A stretch of DNA of 34,808 nt from an uncultured Clostridia bacterium (GTDB lineage Bacteria; Bacillota; Clostridia; TANB77; CAG-508), in the NCBI GenBank assembly GCA_948517135.1, contig CAORJJ010000015.1:1-34808 (forward strand), given 5' to 3'. Positions within the stretch are counted from its first letter, which is position 1, and the number at the start of each line of letters is the position of its first letter. The position numbers were made by a program, and so were the translations under genes. A model generated the notes under the pieces. The model had not been told where the DNA came from and ran no database searches. It saw only the letters and a program-made list of their open reading frames with translations. Below are positions 1 through 7,618 of the stretch, one piece after another.

Positions 1-689
1 ATATTATATAATAATAAATTTATTATTATTAATTTTATACTGCTTTCAAAAATTAAACTAAATAATATAACTGATGATACTTGTGCAATAAAACTTACAT
101 AAAATAAACCTTTATTTTTATTTGATTTATAATTAATAAAATATATTAATGATGTTATAATTGAAGAACATGCTAAATAAATATATCTCCCTTCACCATA
201 TATAGATAAAAATTTTCCAAACAAACCAAATACTGAACAAGATATTAAACATATTGGAATATACGCCATTGCCATATAGAAAAATGTACTACTTGTTTTT
301 TCTAAATGAAATTTATTTTTAGCAATTTTACTTGCACCTAAAAATACACCTACTAATAATATAATCACCAATGTTTTTAACAAATTAGGAATTGCATTCC
401 AAGTAGACATTAAAAAGATAATCGCTGATAAAATTATTAATAATGCACCTGTTATCAATATACTTGTGTTTTTCTGTTCATTTGGATTTACTTTTTTCTT
501 TTCTTTTACAATTTGATTGACAGTTACATCTTTTTGAACCTCTTTTACTTGTTCAATTTTTTTATTTATCCCACCTTTTAATTCGTTAATTTCTTTTTTT
601 AAAGATAAATTTTCTTTTTCTAATTTTTCAATTTTCTTGCTTGTGCTATATATGTATGCAATAAAAATTATTAATAAAATCCCAGCCAT
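1..689 (-). CDS. Polytopic membrane protein, C-terminus cut by window edge
   Basis: An open frame runs from an ATG at 687-689 to the left edge without a stop (about 229 residues visible). The start has a good ribosome binding site (GTAGGAG, 6 bases upstream). The protein has an N-terminal hydrophobic segment (residues 2-15), a charged coiled-coil-like stretch (about 17-66) and then at least five hydrophobic segments (about 75-95, 101-120, 133-158, 169-187, 193-215). The pattern of a TM pair containing STWNAIPNLLK, then a second hydrophobic block, reminds me of the large actinobacterial/clostridial membrane proteins of the SCO7613 or DUF2157 type; this is a resemblance, not a firm assignment. 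It lies 17 bases after the U32 gene and is probably cotranscribed with it. Function unknown. Confidence 0.75.
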   Translation of the reverse strand, partial: MAGILLIIFIAYIYSTSKKIEKLEKENLSLKKEINELKGGINKKIEQVKEVQKDVTVNQIVKEKKKVNPNEQKNTSILITGALLIILSAIIFLMSTWNAIPNLLKTLVIILLVGVFLGASKIAKNKFHLEKTSSTFFYMAMAYIPICLISCSVFGLFGKFLSIYGEGRYIYLACSSIITSLIYFINYKSNKNKGLFYVSFIAQVSSVILFSLIFESSIKLIIINLLLYN

Positions 690-706
690 AATTTACTCCT
701 ACAATT

Positions 707-1936
707 TTATTTTTTTCTTCTTATAATCCATCCCTCTTCTACTTTTGTAGGAATTCTCAATATAACTTTTTGTTCTTTTACTCCTGGATTTACTGTATCA
801 ATTTCTTCCATCGTGTCCGCATCCCATAATTTTTCTATATCAAATTTTAGTGGTTCTATTTTTCCTGGTATTATTAATTCTAAAGCATCACCAACACTTA
901 ATTTATTTCTAATTTCAATTAAAACTTTATCATCGATTTCTTTTATTACTTTTCCACCAAACTCATAATTACTATTGTATTGACGTCCTGAATAATCTTG
1001 AAAATCTTTATTATTTCGATCATTGAAATAAAATGTTGTAAGACCTCTTGTTTTTGTTTTTTCTAATTCTTCAATATATTTATCACTATTGAAATCATCA
1101 GGATTTCTCATATAATCATCTATTGCATTTCTATATGCATTAACAACAGTTGCAACATAATATTCTGTTTTTAATCTTCCTTCTATTTTTAAACTATCTA
1201 ATCCCATATCAATAATATCTGGAATTTCTTTAATTAAGCATAAATCTTTTGAAGAAAAAATATATGTTCCTTTTTCATCTGTTTCTACTGGCATTAAGTT
1301 TCCTGGATTATTTGTTTCTTCAACATAAACATTATAAGCCCATCTACAACTTTGTGCACAGTCTCCTAAATTACCATTTCTTTGTGATAAAAATTCACTT
1401 AAAAAACATCTTCCAGAATATCCAAAACATAATGCACCATGTGCAAACATTTCTATATCTAAGTCTTCTGGCTTATTTTTCATTATTTCTCTAATTTGTT
1501 CTTTATTTAGCTCTCTTCCTAAAATAATTCTTTTAGCACCATTTCTTTGCCAAAACTTGCAAGTATGATAACTTACAGTATTAGCTTGTGTGCTTATATG
1601 TATTTCAGTATCTGGAGCATATTCTCTAATAATATCTACAACTCCACCATCAGCAACTATTATTGCATCTACTTTTAATCTATTTAATTCTTCTGCTTGT
1701 TTTTTTATTTCTTCATAAGTATCATCCCAAGCAAAAATATTTATTGCAACATGCACTCTTTTTCCAATGCTATGTGCATAATTTATAGTTCTTTCCAAAT
1801 CATTATCTTGTATTTCAGATCTAGAACGCAATGATAATTTGGGTGTTCCACAATATACTGCATCAGCTCCATACATAAAAGCTATTTTAGCTTTTTCAAA
1901 TGATCCTGCTGGTGCTAACAATTCTACTTTTTTCAT
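707..1936 (-). CDS. trhP: U32-family protein, TrhP-like tRNA uridine hydroxylase
   Basis: A 409-aa member of the U32 'peptidase' family. Characterised relatives (TrhP/YegQ, YrrO, RlhA) are RNA hydroxylases that use prephenate and an iron-sulfur cluster, rather than proteases; TrhP makes 5-hydroxyuridine at tRNA position 34. The start MKKVELLAPAGS is typical of the family. The signature block FAHGALCFGYSGRCFLSE followed by NLGDCAQSCRW carries four cysteines (C170, C177, C193, C197) expected to hold the cluster. The C-terminal part (about 330-409) resembles the small beta domain seen in the longer family members. The ATG follows an AAGGAATATTAAG binding site and a promoter at 1983-2011. The family is clear. 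The exact subgroup (TrhP rather than a collagenase-like or RlhA-like relative) is inferred from length and motif. The next gene starts 17 bases downstream. Confidence 0.8.
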   Translation of the reverse strand: MKKVELLAPAGSFEKAKIAFMYGADAVYCGTPKLSLRSRSEIQDNDLERTINYAHSIGKRVHVAINIFAWDDTYEEIKKQAEELNRLKVDAIIVADGGVVDIIREYAPDTEIHISTQANTVSYHTCKFWQRNGAKRIILGRELNKEQIREIMKNKPEDLDIEMFAHGALCFGYSGRCFLSEFLSQRNGNLGDCAQSCRWAYNVYVEETNNPGNLMPVETDEKGTYIFSSKDLCLIKEIPDIIDMGLDSLKIEGRLKTEYYVATVVNAYRNAIDDYMRNPDDFNSDKYIEELEKTKTRGLTTFYFNDRNNKDFQDYSGRQYNSNYEFGGKVIKEIDDKVLIEIRNKLSVGDALELIIPGKIEPLKFDIEKLWDADTMEEIDTVNPGVKEQKVILRIPTKVEEGWIIRRKK

Positions 1937-1982
1937 CTTAATATTCCTTTTATATATATTTGATTTAAAAAAATCTAGAAAT

Positions 1983-2011
1983 ATTATAACATTTTATCAA
2001 AATATCTTCAA
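1983..2011 (-). promoter_or_regulatory. SigA-type promoter of the U32 gene
   Basis: TTGAAG (2006-2011) and TATAAT (1983-1988) on the minus strand with a 17-base spacer. It lies about 45 bases upstream of the U32 start codon and is divergent from the promoter at 2039-2067. Confidence 0.7.
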
Positions 2012-2038
2012 GATAATTCAACAAAAGCATTGAAAACA

Positions 2039-2067
2039 TTGATTTTTTCAAGATTTTATAGTATAAT
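2039..2067 (+). promoter_or_regulatory. SigA-type promoter of the RelA/SpoT-like gene
   Basis: TTGATT (2039-2044), a 17-base spacer, then TATAAT (2062-2067). Transcription would begin near 2074, so the upstream in-frame ATG at 2073 would have no leader; this supports translation from 2109. Confidence 0.7.
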
Positions 2068-2108
2068 AGTAAATGATTTATGTATTTTTCATAATAGAGG
2101 TGATATTA

Positions 2109-3578
2109 ATGCAAACAGATAAAAGATTTTGGGAAACTTCAGAAGTAGATTTAAACCTTAGACACTACTCTGGTCACCCATCTGATGCAATAAAATTAGT
2201 AAAAAGAAGTATAGAAAAATATTTAAGAAAACCTGATGTTCCTTTAAAAGATCGTGAGGTTTATTCTGCTATGTATCACGCTTTAGATTACTATAAAAGT
2301 ATTCTATATTCATCTGCATCAGATTTTTCAACAGGTCCTACATTTTTAAATCACTCATTAATAAATATGAAAAAAGATTATGATTTTTTATCAAAAAAAT
2401 ACAATTCAAATGATCCAACAGAATTACCTGTTATAACAATGAGCGGAAGAATAAAATCACCAATAAGTGCTGTTGAGAAAATTAAAGATAAAATTGAAGA
2501 ATACCTTGAAAAAGGAACTGATTTAAAATATTTAAATGAAAGCTTAAGAGATTTTATGGGAGTAAGAATTATTGTAAACCCTCCACAAGATGTACAAAAT
2601 TTAGGAAAATCAGCTGAATTAAAATTATTACAAAATGTTTTAGAAGATTTACTACAATTTCATGGTGTACAAGATAAAACTGTAGAAGACGTTTATAAAT
2701 TTATTCCTATAAACACCAAAAATAATCCAGATAAATTAGAAAGAATGCAACAAGATGGAAATCCAGATTTTCTACCTAATTATTTAATACCTATTGTTAA
2801 AAATTACGTTGATCATCCTAAAAAAAGTGGTTATAGTAGTTATCATATTTGTGCAACACCAGAATATTCTTCAGAAGTAAAAAGAGCTATTTATCCACAT
2901 TATATAATTCCACCTGTAAAAACAGAATATTCGTTTGAATATCAAATAAGAACTAGAAAAATGGATGAAGAAGCTGAACATGGTACATACTGTCATGATT
3001 ATTATAAAAAACTAGGAAATTACCATAGATTATCAATTCCATTTTATATTGAATTAAATAAAGAACAAAATAGATTTAAGTCATTAAACTTAGAAGAATC
3101 TTGCCAAAAACATTTTGGATATGTTCCATTTTTGAGAATATATAATCCTATTGGAGAATATTTAAAAGATATTTCATTAATAGATTTTAGAGATTTATTT
3201 ACAAGTTCAGAAAGAGATGCAATTATTGATGGTAAAAAAAGAATTTACTATTATCCAGAATATGGTGGATTTGAAGTTTCTAATGAACCAAATCAATTAA
3301 TGGTTGCAGATAATTTCATTACACCTATATTCTTAACCCAAGATGATATAGATAAACTAAATCATTCAGAAATTTCATATGAATCATTATTAGAAGATTC
3401 ACATGCAACAGATTCAATATTAATTACTGGAGAAAATTCAGAATATACATTAAAACCACAAGTTGAAGTTTATTTTGTTGAAACTTCTGAAGATAGAGAA
3501 AAATCAGCCAAAGAACATCAAGATGATACAGAACACACAAATCTAATACCAGTTGATTTAGATGAAGATGCTCGTTAA
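2109..3578 (+). CDS. RelA/SpoT-domain nucleotidyltransferase-like protein (489 aa)
   Basis: Start chosen at 2109 because AGAGGTGAT lies just upstream; an in-frame ATG at 2073 falls at the predicted transcription start. The central part carries the marks of a (p)ppGpp synthetase fold: GRIKSPISAVEKI (113-125, like the RxKxxxS nucleotide-binding motif), RDFMGVRIIV (147-156), GYSSYHI (241-247, like YxSLH), and FEYQIRTRKMDEEAEHG (276-292, like the catalytic ExQIRT...AEH block). No HD hydrolase, TGS or ACT domain is seen. It is longer than ordinary small alarmone synthetases (about 200-260 aa), with a long helical N-terminus and a C-terminal region of about 190 residues ending in an acidic tail. 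It could make (p)ppGpp, or be a divergent toxSAS-type enzyme acting on another nucleotide or tRNA; the sequence does not decide. It stands alone on the plus strand. Confidence 0.8.
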   Translation: MQTDKRFWETSEVDLNLRHYSGHPSDAIKLVKRSIEKYLRKPDVPLKDREVYSAMYHALDYYKSILYSSASDFSTGPTFLNHSLINMKKDYDFLSKKYNSNDPTELPVITMSGRIKSPISAVEKIKDKIEEYLEKGTDLKYLNESLRDFMGVRIIVNPPQDVQNLGKSAELKLLQNVLEDLLQFHGVQDKTVEDVYKFIPINTKNNPDKLERMQQDGNPDFLPNYLIPIVKNYVDHPKKSGYSSYHICATPEYSSEVKRAIYPHYIIPPVKTEYSFEYQIRTRKMDEEAEHGTYCHDYYKKLGNYHRLSIPFYIELNKEQNRFKSLNLEESCQKHFGYVPFLRIYNPIGEYLKDISLIDFRDLFTSSERDAIIDGKKRIYYYPEYGGFEVSNEPNQLMVADNFITPIFLTQDDIDKLNHSEISYESLLEDSHATDSILITGENSEYTLKPQVEVYFVETSEDREKSAKEHQDDTEHTNLIPVDLDEDAR

Positions 3579-3584
3579 TATAAA

Positions 3585-3618
3585 AAAGAAATGCTAAAAA
3601 AGCATTTCTTTTTATTTT
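3585..3618. terminator. Bidirectional intrinsic terminator
   Basis: A perfect 10-bp stem (AAAGAAATGC, 3585-3594, with GCATTTCTTT, 3602-3611) and a 7-base loop. T-rich tracts follow on both strands, so it can end both the plus-strand RelA/SpoT-like gene (stop ending at 3578) and the convergent minus-strand operon (stop ending at 3618). Confidence 0.85.
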
Positions 3619-3950
3619 CATTCTATTTGATTTTCTAGATATTTTTTACCTTCTTTTTCATCTAAAATCTTTAAATTAATATTTTCTTTTTCTAATTCTC
3701 TCAAAATAGATAACGTTTCATCAGTAGAATTCAAATCTATAACAACTAAATTATTATAAAAATTCCTTCCCATAGAAATTTCTCTTACATAGTTTTCTAT
3801 ACCTTCTTCTGCATTCTTTACTGTCATTATTAATTTTACATTTTCTTCAATTTTTCTATATGTACTTTTTCTTGTTATTTCTTGTAACATAACTAATATT
3901 CCATATATAGCAAAACACCAAATAAAGCCATACACAATAATTTCCAGCAT
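3618..3950 (-). CDS. Small membrane-anchored protein with glycosyltransferase-A-like fragment
   Basis: A 110-aa protein. Residues 2-23 form one membrane segment. The rest looks like the first beta-alpha-beta unit of a GT-A nucleotide-sugar fold: LIMTVKNAEEGIENYVREI, then NNLVVIDLNSTDETLSIL, with an acidic-plus-NSTDET pattern like the D-G-S-x-D-x-T loop of family 2 glycosyltransferases. It stops before a catalytic half, so catalysis is unlikely; a binding or scaffold role is a guess. The ATG has a strong binding site (GGGAGGATATAATATG). It is the last gene of the operon from 5911, 47 bases after the 73-aa gene, and ends at the shared terminator. Confidence 0.65.
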   Translation of the reverse strand: MLEIIVYGFIWCFAIYGILVMLQEITRKSTYRKIEENVKLIMTVKNAEEGIENYVREISMGRNFYNNLVVIDLNSTDETLSILRELEKENINLKILDEKEGKKYLENQIE

Positions 3951-3997
3951 ATTATATCCTCCCTTTTGTATAATTATGCTATATATTATGTTTATTA

Positions 3998-4219
3998 TTA
4001 ATTATTTGATACAAGATTTAGATATATATAATCTATTTTTTCTGCTGATATTCCTACATCTTTTAAAATCATGTAAGAATCTTCTTTTTCTAATTTTTGA
4101 AAGCACTTTTCATCCTCTAATATATTTTTTATAATAATATTTCTTTGAGCACTTTTTCCTAGACTTTCTAAATATTTAATCATAGATTCATTCATTAGTC
4201 TTATTTCTTTTAATTGCAT
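3998..4219 (-). CDS. Hypothetical 73-aa protein
   Basis: Start placed at the ATG 4217-4219 (MQLKEIRL...), because AGGAAGGA sits 7 bases upstream. An earlier in-frame ATG at 4240 would put the binding site inside the gene. The start follows the TAG of the preceding frame (4221-4223) after a single base, so translation is probably coupled. The protein is charged and mostly helical with no membrane segment or recognisable motif; the C-terminal ILKDVGISAEKIDYIYLNL could be a small helical hairpin. Function unknown. Confidence 0.6.
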   Translation of the reverse strand: MQLKEIRLMNESMIKYLESLGKSAQRNIIIKNILEDEKCFQKLEKEDSYMILKDVGISAEKIDYIYLNLVSNN

Positions 4220-4220
4220 T

Positions 4221-4478
4221 CTATCTTCCTTCCTCATCAATATTTGGCAATGTATGTTTATTATCTTCGTAAATAATCTCTCCTGAATTTAATTTTTTGA
4301 TTACTTCTTCAGCTGTATGAACTGACATTTCTAGTTTTTCTGTATCTATTGAATATACAGTAGTATCTAGTTGCATATTTTCAAGTTTGGGTGTTATTAA
4401 TAAAATTCTTTTATATTGTTCTTTTCCTAATATTTCTTCCTTTCTTCCAACAAAAGCTTTTTTTAATTCTTCTCCAAA
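4221..4478 (-). CDS. Minus-one-frame continuation of the transglutaminase-like gene
   Basis: After the 482-aa frame ends at 4463, the -1 frame stays open to TAG at 4221 and codes for a plausible 85-residue tail (FGEELKKAFVGRKEEIL..., ...NIDEEGR). No start codon with a binding site is visible in this frame; its first ATG (4367 region) has none. The two frames meet at a T6 run (4476-4481). Reading T-TTT-TTG with a -1 slip gives a continuous product of about 563 aa. This is either a frameshift mutation, a one-base homopolymer error, or programmed frameshifting. The next gene starts one base after this stop. Confidence 0.55.
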   Translation of the reverse strand, partial: FGEELKKAFVGRKEEILGKEQYKRILLITPKLENMQLDTTVYSIDTEKLEMSVHTAEEVIKKLNSGEIIYEDNKHTLPNIDEEGR

Positions 4479-5911
4479 AAACCTGTTTTATAATATAAAT
4501 TGAAAGTTTGCATAGCTTCATTTCCAAAAATTTTATTTGTTTTCATTACCTCTGTAAATGCTTCAAACTTCTTTTGAAGATTATTAGGAATATCTTCCTT
4601 AGGAATTAATTTTAATTGTTCAACATATTCATTTATTCCAATTTGCTCTTTATCATAAATCTTAGAGTATACTTTATCAAGAGCTTTTTCAATTAAACCT
4701 TCTCTATCTGAAATAATTTCAATTCCTTCAAATTTAATTCCATGTTTTGCTTTCATTAAATCATTTGTTGAATTAGATCTTGAATTTATTGCTTCTACTG
4801 TTGCAGAAACCTTATCTGTATAAAAACCTGCTAAAAAGTGACCTTGGTTCATTCCTCTAGAAATTATTACTGCTTCTATATCACCTTCTAATTCATTTAT
4901 CATTTTAGAGAAAACTCGTGAAAAATCCCAACAAGTAATTCTAGAATTTGGAATTATCGATTCTAGATTCTCCTTAGAAAACTCAAAATTATATTTAGAA
5001 TCTTTAAGTTCATCTCTATAAAAGTATCCATCATCATATTGTAACTCTTTGCATAGTGAACAATAGATATGCATTGCTTTTTCTTCTAAAGTCCCATCTT
5101 CTGGAAATCCTTTATATACTGCTGTTTTAAGTTCTTGATTTACTGTCCATTCTGGCTCTTCATTTTGTCTAATTATGCAATCTCCAACATAAGTTAATGA
5201 ATTAAAATTTCTAAATTCATACATAGGATTTATATATCTATCCATATTATATGTATTTAGTATTTGTAAATATCTATCTGTGCATTCCTGTAATTTAGGT
5301 ATATAAAAGCAATTATGAATTTGTCTATTTTTTAATTCACCTTTACTGTCTACATTCCCAAAAACCTTTCCTAATTCTCTTAAATATTCTGCTAATTGTC
5401 TTTCTTCAGCATTTATTGCAAATTCTTCTTTATTATCTTCAAAATTAATAAACTTTTTTAAAATGTTATCATCAGTCAAAATTTGAAATACTCTATCTAA
5501 TAGTTCTTTATCTGTTTTTTCTGTTATTTTACTTTTCTTTAATGCTTCAATATCTCTTGTTTTCAATAATCTTTCAATTCTCTCATATCCTTTAGAAAAT
5601 TTCTCAAACTTTGGAAGTAATTCAGAAAATTGGTAGAATATGTCATGTATTGATGTTTTAGATACACCAAAATATGCTCTTCCTACAAATTTATCATTAT
5701 CATATATTGTTTCTAAACCTAATTGAGGTTCATTTTCAGGACATTCACATAAATCAGTTGTATAATAAAAATAAATATCTTCTAAACCTTTTCCTTCTCT
5801 AGGTATCAATTTTTCTATACATATATTAAAGTCTTCATCACTTAAATTTAATATTGTTGCAATCCCATCTATAACTCTACCATTAGTTTCTTTTTCTGTT
5901 ATTATATTCAT
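4463..5911 (-). CDS. Transglutaminase-like cysteine peptidase-fold protein
   Basis: A 482-aa soluble protein with no signal peptide. The C-terminal half resembles a transglutaminase-like core: EEKAMHIYCSLCKELQYDDG (276-295, like the helix ending in 'YD'), TCWDFSRVFSKMIN (326-339, probable nucleophile C327), NQGHFLAGFY (355-364, probable H358), then TVEAINS (371-377), where the acidic partner would be expected. The N-terminal 200 residues are acidic and unrecognised. The ATG has ATAGGAGATATAT upstream and a promoter at 5932-5960. Substrate unknown: such folds act as proteases, amidases or cross-linking enzymes. The frame probably continues in -1 at 4476-4481 (see that entry), so the natural protein may be longer. 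Confidence 0.7.
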   Translation of the reverse strand: MNIITEKETNGRVIDGIATILNLSDEDFNICIEKLIPREGKGLEDIYFYYTTDLCECPENEPQLGLETIYDNDKFVGRAYFGVSKTSIHDIFYQFSELLPKFEKFSKGYERIERLLKTRDIEALKKSKITEKTDKELLDRVFQILTDDNILKKFINFEDNKEEFAINAEERQLAEYLRELGKVFGNVDSKGELKNRQIHNCFYIPKLQECTDRYLQILNTYNMDRYINPMYEFRNFNSLTYVGDCIIRQNEEPEWTVNQELKTAVYKGFPEDGTLEEKAMHIYCSLCKELQYDDGYFYRDELKDSKYNFEFSKENLESIIPNSRITCWDFSRVFSKMINELEGDIEAVIISRGMNQGHFLAGFYTDKVSATVEAINSRSNSTNDLMKAKHGIKFEGIEIISDREGLIEKALDKVYSKIYDKEQIGINEYVEQLKLIPKEDIPNNLQKKFEAFTEVMKTNKIFGNEAMQTFNLYYKTGFLEKN

Positions 5912-5931
5912 ATATATCTCCTATGATTTCT

Positions 5932-5960
5932 ATATTAACATATAGAAAATCGTTTTACAA
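5932..5960 (-). promoter_or_regulatory. SigA-type promoter of the transglutaminase-like operon
   Basis: TTGTAA (5955-5960), 17-base spacer, TAATAT (5932-5937) on the minus strand, about 20 bases upstream of the start codon and just downstream of the ribosomal operon terminator. Confidence 0.6.
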
Positions 5961-5975
5961 TATAAATTTAAGGAC

Positions 5976-6007
5976 ATAAAAAAAGAAGCCTTTCGGCTTG
6001 CTTTTTT
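5976..6007 (-). terminator. Terminator of the S10-spc-alpha supercluster
   Basis: On the minus strand AAAAAAGCAAGCC, a GAAA tetraloop, then GGCTTCTTTTTTT. The 5-bp GC-containing core is extended by A-U pairs across one C-C mismatch and runs into seven Us. It lies about 50 bases after the rplQ stop. Confidence 0.85.
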
Positions 6008-6032
6008 ACTTTATTTCTATGCATTTTTGAAT

Positions 6033-6050
6033 GTGCTATTTTTATAGCAC
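6033..6050 (-). other. Small perfect hairpin after rplQ
   Basis: GTGCTAT and ATAGCAC (7 bp) with a 4-base loop, 7 bases after the rplQ stop and before the terminator. There is no U-tract, so it is not itself a terminator. An RNA element downstream of rplQ (L17DE) is known in some Firmicutes; I cannot show that this is one. Confidence 0.4.
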
Positions 6051-6056
6051 TTAAAA

Positions 6057-6566
6057 TTATACTAACATTAAAATTGCTTGTTTGCTATTGTCACCTTTTC
6101 TTGGTTCCATTTTTAATATTCTAGTATATCCACCAACTCTACCTTCATATTTTGGAGCTAGTTCATTGAATAATTTATTCATTAAGTCAACACCTTCAAC
6201 TTTGTTAACTTTTTTCATTAATTTTCTTCTAGCATTTAATCTTGATGGCATATCTTTTTGTCTTTTTTCCATTTTTTCTTCTTTAACAACTCTAAGGTAT
6301 TCTTTACCATTTTTACTTGTTACTTTTTCTGTAACTTTTCTACCTTTGTCATCAAGTTTAGCTTTTACAACCTTAACTTCTACTTCTTCGTAGTTTTTAT
6401 GCTCTTTAACTGCTAATGCAATTACACTATCAACAATAGCTTTTACTTCTTTAGCTCTAGCTTCTGTTGTAACTAATTTACCATTTAATATTAAATCAGT
6501 TGTTTGTGTTTTAAGCATTGCTAATCTTTGATCAGTTGGTTTTCCAAGTTTTCTTGTTCCTGCCAC
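6057..6566 (-). CDS. rplQ: 50S ribosomal protein L17, with internal insertion
   Basis: Start placed at the GTG 6564-6566, which gives the usual MAGTRKLGKPTDQR N-terminus 8 bases after AAGGTGG; the upstream in-frame GTG at 6578 overlaps that binding site. L17 lies near the peptide exit tunnel. The ends match the family (RKLGKPTDQRLAML; YTRILKMEPRKGDNSKQAIL). At 169 aa it is much longer than the common 113-130 aa: about 45 extra lysine/valine-rich residues (VEVKVVKAKLDDKGRK...KMEKRQKD) lie between the N-terminal helices and SRLNARRKLMKK. It is the last gene of the alpha unit, 26 bases after rpoA. Confidence 0.95.
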   Translation of the reverse strand: MAGTRKLGKPTDQRLAMLKTQTTDLILNGKLVTTEARAKEVKAIVDSVIALAVKEHKNYEEVEVKVVKAKLDDKGRKVTEKVTSKNGKEYLRVVKEEKMEKRQKDMPSRLNARRKLMKKVNKVEGVDLMNKLFNELAPKYEGRVGGYTRILKMEPRKGDNSKQAILMLV

Positions 6567-6592
6567 TTTACTTTCCACCTTCCTTAAAAATA

Positions 6593-7540
6593 TTATTCAT
6601 CTTCTGATGTAAAGTTTAATCCTAAAGCAATCAATTTATTTGTAACTTCATCTAATGATTTCTTTCCAAGATTTCTAACTTTCATCATATCTTCTTGTGA
6701 TTTATTTGTTAAATCTTCTACTGTTGCTATACCTGCTCTCTTTAAGCAGTTATATGATCTAACTGAAAGCTCTAATTCCTCTATCGGCATTTCTAAAACT
6801 TTCTCTTTTTTAGATTCTTCTTTTTCTACCATAACTTGAGTATTTCTAGCTGTTTCTGATAAGTCAATAAATAATTCTAAATGACCTGTCATAACTTTAG
6901 CAGCTAAACTCAAAGCTTCAAAAGGTTTTAAACTACCGTCTGTCCAAACTTCAATTGTTAATTTATCATAATCTACCATTTGTCCAACTCTAGTATTTTC
7001 TACTGTATAATTAACTTTCTTTACAGGAGTAAATATTGAGTCGATTGGTAATACATCTATTGGATTATTGTCTTTTTTATTCTTTTCAGCAACATTGTAA
7101 CCTCTACCTCTATTAACTGTCATTTCCATGTGAACATCACAATTGCTAGATGTTGTTGCTATATGTAGTTCTGGATTTAATATTTCAACTGTTCCATCTG
7201 TTACGATATCAGCAGCTGTAATTTCTCCAGCCCCTTTGTGATCTATCCTAATAATTTTTTCATCATTATCAAATACTTTTAGTCTAACACTTTTCAAATT
7301 AACAATTAACTCAGGAACATCTTCTACAATTCCTTGAACTGTAGAAAATTCATGTACTACGCCGTTTATTTTAACACTTGTTATAGCAGCTCCTGGCAAT
7401 GATGATAATAAAATTCTTCTTAAAGAATTTCCTATTGTCATTCCATATCCACGCTCTAATGGTTCACATATGAATTTTGCATAATTCCTCTTATCGTCTG
7501 TCTCTATACATTCGATGTTTGGTTTTTCAAATTCAATCAT
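6593..7540 (-). CDS. rpoA: RNA polymerase alpha subunit
   Basis: 315 aa, the normal length. The N-terminal dimerisation and assembly domain (about 1-230) has EPLERGYGMTIGNSLRRILLSSLPG near residues 27-51. A charged linker (EKEESKKEK) leads to the C-terminal domain (about 250-310, ELELSVRSYNCLKRAGIATVEDL and RNLGKKSLDEV), which contacts UP elements and activators. The ATG has AGGAGGTAAGA upstream. It sits in the conserved order rpsD-rpoA-rplQ and so is expressed with translation genes. Confidence 0.98.
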   Translation of the reverse strand: MIEFEKPNIECIETDDKRNYAKFICEPLERGYGMTIGNSLRRILLSSLPGAAITSVKINGVVHEFSTVQGIVEDVPELIVNLKSVRLKVFDNDEKIIRIDHKGAGEITAADIVTDGTVEILNPELHIATTSSNCDVHMEMTVNRGRGYNVAEKNKKDNNPIDVLPIDSIFTPVKKVNYTVENTRVGQMVDYDKLTIEVWTDGSLKPFEALSLAAKVMTGHLELFIDLSETARNTQVMVEKEESKKEKVLEMPIEELELSVRSYNCLKRAGIATVEDLTNKSQEDMMKVRNLGKKSLDEVTNKLIALGLNFTSEDE

Positions 7541-7618
7541 TCTTACCTCCTATGGTTACAAACATAACCTTATAAAATTTATATATATCCTACGTACGTA
7601 TCCTAAGTATTCTAATTA

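Noticed and set aside
2073..2108. Upstream ATG as start of the RelA/SpoT-like gene
   Set aside because: It coincides with the predicted transcription start and has no binding site; AGAGGTGAT supports 2109.
6082..6393. Plus-strand frame opposite rplQ, and similar frames opposite rpsD, rpsE, rplX, rplC and the ART-like gene
   Set aside because: Antisense shadows of conserved genes without binding sites or promoters.
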